From contig NC_073306.1 in NCBI RefSeq assembly GCF_027595985.1, positions 85,609,599 to 85,673,598 on the forward strand: a stretch of DNA of 64,000 nucleotides. Direction: 5' to 3'. The notes under the pieces are model-generated. The model saw only the letters and a program-made list of their open reading frames with translations, searched no databases and was not told the DNA's origin. Shown one piece after another: positions 1 through 12,000 of the stretch. Made by a program: the position numbers and the translations under genes. The DNA comes from Sorex araneus. Taxonomy: Eukaryota; Chordata; Mammalia; Eulipotyphla; Soricidae. Positions within the stretch are counted from its first letter, which is position 1; each line of letters begins with the position of its first letter.

Positions 1-40
1 TTTGAAGCATCTGTAAGTCATCATAACCATATACTTGTGG
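1..40 (-). CDS. UBAP2L: UBAP2L exon 21, cut by the window edge (residues 814-827)
   Basis: Encodes PQVYGYDDLQMLQ before the sequence ends at position 1. The acceptor is a T-rich tract ending TTTAG at 41-42. The rest of the exon and the C-terminal quarter of the gene are outside. Confidence 0.96.
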
Positions 41-3000
41 CTAAAAAAAATAATCATGATGGTATTAACGGATATGGTCGTAATAGTAACAATCAACAGA
101 ATATTCATCCTCATTCATAATATAGGCTGATTCCTTTAGTTTTTTCTTAAAGAAAATAGGCAAAGAGGAGGTAAACAGAATCAGAAAAGGGGTTGAGGCT
201 TTCTTTCTGATTTAAGGAGGTAGGTAAAACAAAAGTCATGTATAAACAGACTAATACTTTATCAGCTCTCATAGTATTCAAATAAAGCTTAATGTTATGT
301 GGGAGTTATCTCAAAGGACTAAAGTACACGCTTTGTGTGCAGGAATCCTTGGTTAGACTCCCACATTGCATGGTCACCTAAAAACAACCATTAGGAAGGA
401 CTTCTGGGTGTGACCCCAAAACTAAAAACCAAAAATGTTCACCCTCTTCAGCAAGTCACAATGACTTGTTTTGTGTAATGTCTGTGTAGAAGGCTAGGGG
501 CTCACTTTAGTTTCTCCCATCCAAAATCTTCCCAGATGACCAAGACTACCATCTTACCTGCTAACATGTGACAGCTACTCACTTTTGCAGTTGTAGTCAC
601 CCACCTGAAGCCAGAGCTAGAGGAGCTCGAGCATTTCATCTTATGGAGAAGACGGTTCAGTTTCACTTACCGGATAGGCATGTAGCAGCCCTGGAGCCAT
701 AATATATGGATTAGGCAACAATGGCGGGACCCCAGGAGGGAGGTTGGGAGGAGCTTTTCCTAAGAGAGAAATTACAGTTTTGTTTTATCATACTATTACT
801 TCTCTCCTCCATCCTAAAGGAACACCATCTTCTATGCAAGACTACCTGAAGTCGTAGCAACTGAGCTTCGAGTCGAGGCTGTGACGGTGGAGTTGCTGCC
901 TAGGCTAAGGCCCAGGTTACTGCCGCTATTCAGGCTCGAGGACACACTGACCACAGGGGGAGGTGCAGAAACTGTGCTGGACGTAGTGGAGAAAGTGCTG
1001 GAGGAAGAATGGAGATTCGCCTCACTCTCCACGCTTGTATGCTTCAAAAAGAGGAGCGGCGGAAGAGGAGGAAACAGTGATTAGCTTGCAAGTCAGGAAA
1101 AAGAATCTCTCTCTTGTTTTTGAGCCATACCTCAGCAGTTGGGATGCCAGGAATCGAACCCAGGTAGGTCCTATACAAAGCAAGTGTTCTACCATGTATC
1201 TCTCCAGCCCCAGGAAGAGAATCTCTTAGGCTTATTCTATTACAGATCAACTTTCCAAATTAGAAAAGCTACAGCAAGGCTCCAGGGTCCAATGCGCAAG
1301 TAGTGAGAAAAAAATTACTAAGTATGCTCCAGCTTTCCCCAAGTTTCATTGAACAACGCAATCATGCCCTGTCCAGTAGTGAACACTTGACGATAAATGG
1401 CCCTGCAGATCAACACTGAGTAGCCAATAAACAACAGCAGTTGAGATACGAAAATATATCATAGTCTCTTTCCCACACTCTTCTTCAGTTTAGCACGAGA
1501 CCAGCTCACAGGTTAAAAAAATACAAGCACCAATAAACTTAAATCAGAAATATTACACTACAGGGGGCTGGAGCGATAGCACAGCGGGTAGGGCGTTTGC
1601 CTTGCACGCGGCCGACCCAGGTTCAATTCCCAGCATCCCATATGGTCCCCTGAGCACCGCCAGGAGTAATTCCTGTGTGAAGAGCCAGGAGTAACCCCTG
1701 TGCATTGCCGGGTGTGACCCAAAAACCAAAAAAACAAACAAAAAAACCACCCAGAAATATTACACTACAGGGGGTCAAAGTGCTGTTACAGCGGGTAGGG
1801 CATTTGCCTTTAACACCATAGATTCCCAGCATCTCATATGGTCTTCTGAGCACTGCCAGGAGTAATTCCTGAGTGCAGAACCCCAGAAGTAATCCCAGAG
1901 CATCACTGGGGGTGACCAAAAAAGCAAAAAGCAAAAAAAAAAAAAAAAGAAAGAAAAAATGTAAGTATTATGCTATAGCCTCATTATTCCCCAGTCCATG
2001 CTTCCATCATAAACCAATTGCTTTATCAGAAATGATTCTCTTTGAGTTGTTGGAGATAGGGTGTTAAGGAAGTCATGTAAAGCAGTGCTTAGGATGCTCT
2101 AGGGGCCCCTATTAGCAATTTTCAGTCAACTGGGCTGGTAGTCAATGCTAGGACCTAAGAATGAGACTGATGCTGCTCAAGTCCCACAATACTGGGGATT
2201 ACCTTGGTCACCCCATAGTGCCTGGGAGCTCTAGGGCTGCACCCCACTAGGCACATGCCCCAATTGCTAAATTAGCTCCAAGATACTTTATAATTTTTTT
2301 TTTTTTGCTTGCTTTTTGTGTCACACCTGGCGATGCACAGGGGTTACTCCTGGCTCTGCACTCAGGAATTACCCCTGGCCGTGCTCAAGGGACCATATAG
2401 GATGCTGGGATTTGAACCCGGGTCGACCGCGTGCAAGGCAAACGCCCTACCCGCTGTACTATCTCTCCAGCCCCACTTTATAATTTTTTTTGATGGGCAT
2501 CTCCCAAGCTAATCCTTAGGGTCATTCCCAGCAATATTCAGTCTAGTGCTGCTGGGGCCCTCTGTGCTAAGAACTACCAGAGCACCACAATGGTATGCTT
2601 GGAGAACAAGGCAATGGCAATTAAACCCAGGCATATGCTTCACTCTTTTGAGTTATCTCCCTGGGATTTAAAAATACATCTTTTAGGGGCTGGAATGATA
2701 GCATAGCGGGTAGGGTGTTTGCCTTGCACGCGGCCAACCCGGGTTCGATTCCCAGCATCCCATATCGTCCCCCCGCAATGCCAGGAATAATTCCTGAGTG
2801 CAGAGCCAGGAATAACCCCTGTGCACTGCTGGGTGTGACCCCCCCCAAAACAAAACAAAACAAAACAAAACAAAACAAAACAAAACAAAAAACCACCAAA
2901 CCATCTTTCAGTTTGTTTTACTTTGGGGTCACACCCAGCAGTACTCAGGAGTAGGGATCGCTTCTGGGTCAATTTACCCACTGTATGATCGCTCCTTCCC

Positions 3001-6000
3001 TAACCCCCCAAATATCTTTACATGTATGTATTTGGTTTGGGGGCCACCATGATGGAACACAGGAACTAATCATTCCTAATGGTATCTGGGGGACCATCAG
3101 GTGCTGGGGATTGTACCTGGGTCTCTAGCTACCTCTCCAGACTGAAAATGGATTTTGTGTGTGTGCAGTTGGAGGGGCGGGCTCCCTGGAGATACTCAGG
3201 AGGCCTGGGAGTGCTTACTGATGATTCTCTGCCAACTGGCTGCTCTGGCTCTATGATGCTTGGGGGCCACCAGTGCTGCACTCAACAATGGTGTGCCAGT
3301 GACTGAACTGGGGTCAGATGACACAAAGAAGTGCTTTAAATTCTATATTATCTCTCTGGTCCCCTGAATATAGATTTTTCGTAAAAATTAGCAGTCTTCC
3401 TAACAACATTAGCTTGGTTCCACAGTTGTTTTAACTTAAAACAGTAACATTAATTCTTTGACCAAAAGCTCTGACATTTATTTTCAGAAGGATGCTGAGT
3501 ATCAACACTGATTGTTTTCAGAACTTCTACTTTGATATATCCAAGGGCAAGGAATGAGAATGCTGTAACAATTATAAATTTATCATTGATACAAACCCCA
3601 CATTGCAAGGCAAGTTCAAGTATTTTCCCCTCAGTGGCGGAAAAATACATTAAGGAAAGTTACTTTCAGAGTTTTGAAAACTGGGCCAACAGCCACAGTA
3701 TTTCTGGATTCTCCTGCCTCTTTCATCCAATATGCTTTTTTTTTTTTTTGTAGGGTAGGGGGTGGGCCACAGGTGGCAGTGCTCAGGGATCAGACCCAGG
3801 CTGGCCACAGGAAGGCAGGTGCCCTGTGACAGTACTACTGTTCTGACCCCGCTCCGACATCCTTTTACAACTGTCCTGCAACCCCAGATCAATTATTATC
3901 ATCTTGGTTCTTCATAAAAGATTTTCAAGATGCCCTCGAGGGAATCTTACAGGTGAATAGTCCTAAGTGTATAAAAGCATACTTCCTCTTTGAGAGCACC
4001 ACACTCACCAAAAGAGTGGATGTTGAAGTGCGCCCAGATGATGTTGACGAAAGGGTATTCTGCTGAGTTGATAATGTGCTAAAAAGAAAAAGAGGTCACC
4101 ATCACAAACAGTACCCAGGCTTTGAGCTTCAAGAATGGAAATAAAAACTTAAGGCAGAATATGGAACCAATAAGGTCTCAGGTTGTTAGAAAGCACAATA
4201 GCTAGCAGGAGTAGTGAGTAAGAATAAGTAATGGAAAAGGCAAGTAACTCTCCTTTCTGCCTACAATAAGGTCATACACTTACTATTGTCTCTTTAAAGT
4301 ACTGAAGGGGGTGCAGTACTGCCCGTAGGTCAATCTGTACCTGCGGAGTGAGTAGCAGCTTCCTAATACCCAAAAATTACCACTATGCCTCTAGCAGACC
4401 AACAACTCGGAACCAAGTTTCATGAGAAATTGAATGGCTAAGAGTTAGGTATGTTGGAGCCATGTCCACAAACCCACACCAGCTCAGTCATTCAAGCTCA
4501 TTTATCAGTTTAGCTTCAAAACCTCATAAATACATCTCGGAAGAGATCAAAAGTCACAGTTCATGTCAGACCCAGACAAGGCTGAACAGACCAGGGTAAA
4601 ATGGAAGGGGAAAAGTCAGTCTGGTGCCCGCCCAAGCAGAGTCCCTGGTAGCCACTTGCTCCCACAATCCAAAACTGTCACCAGGTCCCTGGCTAGACTC
4701 CACCATCTCAGGACAGACCTCACCAAGATATTAAGCTATTAAAAAAAATGTGATTATGCAGGTTTTGTAACTGCAATATCCAGGCTTTCTTGAAGTTGAG
4801 ATGAGCTATCTCCCCCACTTCCCTGTACTCCAGGAAGCACTGATAAGACACCCAGGAACTCCAGCACCACCATGTAAGCGCTACGATCAGCCTTGCTACA
4901 GAGACCCATAAATAAACCTCAAAAAAGACCAAAAGCCAAAGTTAATCTCAGACCTGCCCAAGACTGAACAGACGAGGTAAATGGAGGAGGGGTAGGTCAG
5001 CCTGGTGCCTGCCAAAGCAGAACAGCACCCTTCCCACAGCAGCCACTAGCTTCCACAATCCAAAAACACTGCCATATTCCTAGCCAGACTGTACCATCTC
5101 AGGACACACCTCACTGAAATATAATCTGCTGAAAATTTGAATATCTTGTGGCTGAAATTTCCCGGGGCCGGGATGGGCTACCTCCCCTGACCTCCCTGTA
5201 CTTCCAGAAGCCACAGCAGTCACATCCACATCCCAAAGCTAAAGTTAAGATCTATTCCAGCCATACCTTCCTAATAAAAATACTTAAATGCCCTGAACAA
5301 ACATGATGACCTCTTAGTACCTGTATTGCAAACCATAACGCACTAAAAGGAGAGAAAGAGAGAAAGAAGATAAGTGCCTGTCACAGAGGCAGGCTGGTGG
5401 TAGGGGGTGGGTGATGGAGATGGTGGGAGGGAAACGAGGGATACTGGTGGTAAAAAATGTACATTGGTGGAGGGATGGGTATTGAATCATACGACTGAAA
5501 CCTAATCATAAACAGCCTGGTAGGTCTATCTAATTCAACCAAAAAATAAAGATATTCAACCCGAAAAATAAATCAACAAATAATAATAATAATAATCCAG
5601 CGAGCTGTTATTGCTACTCTACAACCTCAATTATCACCTTCACCTCAAATTACCTGCTGTGTTGTGTAGTTGTGGTATTTGGAATCTCCTCATTATGGCT
5701 CAAGCCACCCAAAGAAGATGAATGCTGATTGGTTGTTGTCAGTAAGGAAGCTGCAGATACCGTTTCACTGAGAGGGGGGATGCTAGAAGTAGAAGGTGAG
5801 TCAGATTTCACTGCAGAGCCTGTAGCACCTGGAAATGAAAGGAATTCACCTCATTAGAAGAGTGTCTCTAAGGAAATGACCTAGGCTCTCCCCAAATACA
5901 ATAGTATGTGCTAAAAAAACAAGAACCTGTGGTGCCTGGAGTGATAGTACAGCAGGCAGGGTGCTTGCCTTGCCTGTGGCTGACCTGGGTTCAGTCCTTA

Positions 6001-9000
6001 GCATCCCATATGATCCTCTGAGCACTGCCAGGAAGAACCCTTAAGTAGCACCAGGGGTAAACCCTGAGCACTGCCAGTTGTGAAACCCACTCCCCCTCCC
6101 CCCAAAAATGGAGAACATTTATATTTAGGGAGAACCTTCTTTTTATAATCCCAAGAATTTAACAATACTAATTTTGTTTGGCTAATAAAGGGAAGCAATG
6201 GGCTTTTCACTCTTTTAACACAGAGAACCTGAAATTGAGAATGGTTTGAGACAAAATAGCAAGGTAGAACCAAGCTTAAACTATACAAAAAATTGTGATC
6301 ATTGAGTTAAGATTGTTTTCACTACAACATAAGAAAAAAAAAAGACATTACAGGAGGTAAGGCTTATATTATGCATGTGCCAGGAGTCTGGGTAGATCCC
6401 TAATACCACATATGGTCCCCTAGGTATACCAGGAGTGACTCCTAAGCACAGAAATAGAAATAGCTCCTAAGGGGGCTGGAGCGATAGCACAGCGGGTAGG
6501 GAGTTTGCCTTGCACGCGGCCGACCCGGGTTCTAATCCCAGCATCCCATATGGTCCCCTGAGCACCGCCAGGGGTAATTCCTGAGTGAAGAGCCAGGAGT
6601 AACCCCTGTGCATCGCCAGGTGTGACCCAAAAAACAAAAACAAAAAAAAAAGAAAAAAAGAAATAGCTCCTAAGTACTGCCAGGTATGACCCCCAAATGC
6701 AAAACCCCTCAGCACCTCCCAAAATCGTATAGCTCTTATAAGGAAAGGAAAACATGATAACTGAAAGAGTCTGGAAAATACTCACCTTCAACAGATGGCG
6801 TGGTCTGTAACTGCGTGGCCTGCACAGAACTGAAACCATTCTGCTACAAAGGAGTAAGAAACAAACAAACCCAAAAGAAAAAGGAAGTTAGCATGACTTA
6901 GCTTCAGTCAAACATTTGGAGAAATTCCAAAAGTTGACCAAATGATCAATGTAACAAATACTATCTAAAAAAAATCCCCTTGGGGCTGGATTGATAGCAC
7001 AGCAGGTAGGGCAGTTGCCTTGCATACGGCCGACCCGGGTTCGATTCCCAGCATCCCATATGGTCCCCTGAGCACTGCCAGGAGTGATTCCTGAGTGGAG
7101 AGCCAGGAGTAACCCCTGAGCATTGCCAGGTGTGACCCGAAAAGAAAAAAAAAAAAACACAAAACCATCGTCTTTAAAAACAAAAAAGGATAAAAAATGT
7201 AAAAGATATACCAACCTGGTATCCCATTAGAACCAGAAAGCAACTCCCAAACCGCTGAGATCCCCAAACAAAAAACAGAAGATACCAGAAAAGTCAAAGT
7301 CCAAGTCCAGAGATCCTTGAAGGATATGTGGGAGTAAAATAGTTCAGCCAAACTACACACTATGCTGGCTGCACCTGACACTCCCTCTCACTGCTAGCAT
7401 ACAAGATGAGGTCTACTGATACGCACCCGAAGTCTAGCAATTGGATTTTCTAAGAAGAGAGATGATGGGAGAATAATTCTACTTAAAACAACGAGCCTGT
7501 AGTTCAGAGAAGAGTTTTCTGGATCTAAATCTTGAGGCTTGCTGAAAATGACCTTTTTATATTTTACCAAACACAGAATGTTTTTAGTTTTTCATATCAG
7601 CACTTCTAAGGTTTCTTAGCACCATTTGTAAAGAAGTAAAATGGATTAAAGTCTGGAGTTAAGGCACTTGCCTTGCATACAAGAGCTGTGTAGTATTCCT
7701 GAGAAGAGTCAGTAATAGCCCGAGCAGCACTGACAGGAATTCAAATTACTGTCCTCTACACCTCCAAATAAATAAAAAAAAACAAGGGCCCCTGAAGCCA
7801 CTAACCTTTGCCTGAGTCAGGTCTTTTTGGGGTGATGAAGAGATAGAGCTGGGGTACCGCCGAGTCTGTGTGGATCTCTGTTCGTATAGAGGGCCCTGAG
7901 CATTATTTTGGGAGGTATAAGTTGTCGATTGAATTGGGCCACTCTGATAACCGGACTCCTGACTCTGGTTAGATGAAATTGTGGATGAAGATTCACTGTG
8001 ACAAAAGGAGAGAAACTATCAGAGAAAGGAATAGACCAGATCCACTAGTACTAAGGATTTGCTGAGCATCCATCAGAGGTAAAAAATTTTTCAATAATTC
8101 AAAAGAATCTCCACGTTTTTTAGTTTGTTTTTTTAGGCTACTTACTCCGGCATGCTTAGGGGACAATTTATGGTGCCGAGGAAGGAATCTGGGTCAGTTA
8201 TGTGCAAAGCATATGCCCTAACCGCTATACTATTGCTCCAGCTTGAAAAGCCACCCTAAATGCTGTACTATTGCTCCAGTTCAAAAGTCCAAATTATTTA
8301 GAGACATAGTAGAAATGTCCGCAGCATACAGAGCAGTCAGACCTCTGAATTTAAGTAAAAGTTTGAAAGCATTCTTGAGTCAGAGAAAATAGTAACACCT
8401 GAACAGAGCTAGAAAAAGAACAAAGTACTGGCCAGGTGTGGCCACCCCTTAAAAAAGATTTAAGATTATATTAAAAAAAATTAAGAAAAAATTTCACAGG
8501 GGCTAGAGAAATGGTCCAGCAGGTTAGGTACAGGTTTTTTGCTTATTTTTGAGCCATACCAGGCAATGCTCAGGCATTACTCCTGGCTCTGCACTTAAGA
8601 TATTCCTGGTGGGGGGCTGGAGCAATAGCACAGGTAGGACATTTGCCTTGCATTCGGCAGACCCAGATTCAATTCCCAGCATTCCATTATGGTTGCCTGA
8701 GCAATGCCAGGAGTAATCCTAAGTGCACGAGCCAGGAGTAACCCCTGTGGATCGTCGAGTGTGACCCAAAAAACAAAAACAAAAACAAAAAACAAAATAC
8801 CGGTGGTACTCAGGGGACCATACAGTATACCAGGGATTATCAAACCCAGGTTGGCCACTTACAAGGCAAGAGCCTTACCACTGTGCTACTTCTTCTGCCC
8901 TTAAGTGCAGGTTTTTGCATGCAGGAGGTCTAGGTTCAATTCTTAGTAGCATAGTCTTCATAGCACCAGATGAGTGTGGCCCCCAACAAAATGGGAAAAA

Positions 9001-12000
9001 AAAAAATTCATGGACCAGAGACAGAATAACAGACAGGGCATTTGCCTTGCATGCAACTGACCCAGGTTCGATTCCTGGCATCCCACATAATCTCCCAAGC
9101 CTTGCCAGGAGTAATTCCTGAGTGCAGAGCCAGAAGTAACTCCTGAGCATCACCATGTGTGGCAACAAACAAAATCAAAGTTTTTGTTTCTCAATATTAT
9201 TCTGTACGAAGTAAAAGCAAGCTAAAAGTCAACAGAGATTACTTAAATACAGCAAATTATAAACAAGGAAGAGAATTACATATTGCTCATATTAGTTCTG
9301 GGGCTAGAGCAATGGCACAGCAGGTAGGGCATTTGCCTTGCACTCGGCCAACCCGGGTTCGATTCCCAGTATACCATATGGTCCCCAAAGCACCACCAGG
9401 AGTGACCCAGAAAGCAAAAAAAAAATAGATACATAAAATAAAAAAATAAAAAATAAAAATTCTGAGTTCTAAGATCATCCCCAAAATTCGAATAGAATTA
9501 AGATCATAGGTAGAAATCTGAGGACTTTAAAACACATTCATATGCAATTTTGATTACTATCACACAATAATGACAGGTTAATGCTAAACAACTGCATTTT
9601 AACAAAGTATGTGTTAAGTCACATCCAGCAATTCTCAGGGGCTACTTCTAGGTCTGTACTCAGGGGACTATGTGCAGTACCAGCATCAAACGGGGGCCAG
9701 AGCTGAAGAAAGCACAATGGGTAAAGCACATGCTTTGCACATGGTTGGCCTGAATTAATTCCTAGGCACTGTTTAAGGTCAGTAGAACATTGCCATTCTC
9801 AGGGATCAACCTCTGAGCATGGCCAGGTGTGGCCCCCAAATCAAAACTAAACAAAGAAAGGGGTCAAGAATGATCTCCCGGGGGCTAGTTCGATTCTCAG
9901 CATCCCGTATGGTCCCTCCCCCGAGCACCGCCAGGGGTAATTCCTGAGTGCAAAACCAGGAAAAACCTCTGTGCATCACTGGGTGTGACCCAAAAAAGCA
10001 AAAAAAAAAAAAAAAAGAAGAAGAAGAAGAAGAAGAAGTAGAAGAATGATCTTAAAGACACACAACAAAGAAGTAAAAAAAGGACCAAAGGAGAAGAAGA
10101 AGAAGAAGAATGATCTTAAAGACACACAACAAAGAAGTAAAAAAAGGACCAAAGGAAATATAACTGGAGAACTGACCTGCACAACAGAATTGGGGAAGGG
10201 GGAACAAAAGTGAGAAGAGCTGGGGTCCTTCACGGAGGGAAGTGGATGCATTGGTGTGGTACAGTGGTATTGGAATTATGTACATGAAAAACTATTATAA
10301 ACCACAGAATCTCTATCAATATATATATATATATTTTTTTGCTTTTTAAGTCACACTTGGCCCTGCACAGGGGTTACTCCTGGCTCTGCACTCAGGAACT
10401 CAGGAACCACTTCTGGTGTTACTCAGGGGACCATATGGGATGCTGGGAATCGAACCCGGGTTGGCCTTGCACTTGCAAGGCAAACGCCCTACCTGCCATG
10501 CTATTGTTCCAGCCCCTCAATAAAAAAAATTTTTTTAAAAACTAAAAGCCAACCAGGGCTGGCCAAAGTGGCTATAGTCAAAGCTCTATTTCCAGACCTG
10601 ACATCTATATTTTAAAATCTGACTAAGAGTGATAATACAGTGGGCAGGGCATTTGCCTTACATGCAGATGACCTGGATCCAATCCCCGGCATCCCATATG
10701 TCCCCTAAGCACCACCAGGAATAATTCCTAAGTGCAGCGCATGGATAACCCCTAAATATTGCCGAGTGTGACCTCCTACCACCCTCTAAAAAAGAAGAAA
10801 ACAGCCTAGTCACCTGAAATTCCTCAAGGATTCTCTATTGCTTAAGATGGCCCTCCTTGGGGCTAGGGACATAGGTCAGAGGGCTACAGTATAGGTCTGG
10901 CATGAACAAGGCTCTTGAGTATGACCCTCAGCACCACATGGCCCCTGAACACCACATGTGACCCTGCTGGTTCCCAGCACCATTGGGTCCATTGCTGGGC
11001 TGAGACTAACATAAATGGGTCAAATATCACCAGGAGTAGCCGCCAAAGACCCCCCTGAGTATTGCTTGGGAGCTCCCCACTCGAGGCAAAAATAAATGGA
11101 GCCAGCCCATTTAGACAACTATCAGAGGAGATAGGAGGGCTTTTACTAGAAAGGATTCTTTTTCATAGTATACCAATGCTATCTCCTTCCCAGCAGTTAC
11201 AACTTCCAAAATGTATGAAGTCTCACAATGAAGTAAAAAGCATAGTCAGTAATGGCACACATCACTGTCAGAAGTGCTGTACATACATCTCTAAGAAGCA
11301 GCTTGAACATTCTAGGAGTACTCAACAGATACCTGTTTAGGTTTACAGATAATCCTAGGGAAAAAAAAATTTTAATACTCATGAAAATGCTACAATTGGC
11401 TACTTTTACCTTACTCAAGAGGCTTGGCCTCTCCAGAGTTCTCTGTATAAGCAAGAGATAGAAATAGTGGTAAAAGCTTAATAAAAGAAGTCTTTTCACA
11501 GAGGTTTCTTCTACCTGGCCGTGCTGGTATAGAGGCTACTTGGAGCCTGGCTTGAAGAGGCGCTCGTGGTGGGGGTGGACTCATAATCAGAAAGGACAGG
11601 CTCTGACCCAAACTGCAATGCCCCAAACTGCAGATTTAGCCCTGAGATATCTGCTGAGCCAGGCATCTCCACAGCCAGAGCAGGAATCTGTAAAGAGAAA
11701 GTTATGATTTATTGCAACATTACTGACTAGACTAAAAACTTCTGCTTCTAATTTCAAAACTGTCCCAAAACCCCAAATTCCAAACCCACCTTAACATGAA
11801 GAGAATTATCTAAATGTTCAAGTACCTTCGAAGTCAAGGAAGCTTTTTTCTTTTGCTGTTTCAATTTCTGCTGAGCTGGCTGAGGGCTGGAGGATTGGTT
11901 GTCTGAAGACCCAGGAGACATTTGTGGAGCTGTGGTGGATTTGCTTGGCAGAGGAGAAGAAGGAGGAGGAGGTGCAGCTGCGGACGTAGTCACAGCAGGT

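Noticed and set aside
1564-1650. tRNA gene suggested by A-box and B-box motifs
   Set aside because: The boxes belong to SINE heads; no acceptor stem or anticodon arm folds as in a functional tRNA.
2847-2890. CRISPR-like regular repeats
   Set aside because: It is a (CAAAA)n microsatellite derived from a SINE tail; no spacers exist.
11062-11499. ORFs of 92-100 codons on both strands
   Set aside because: They lie in UBAP2L intron 14, overlap on opposite strands and show no family resemblance.
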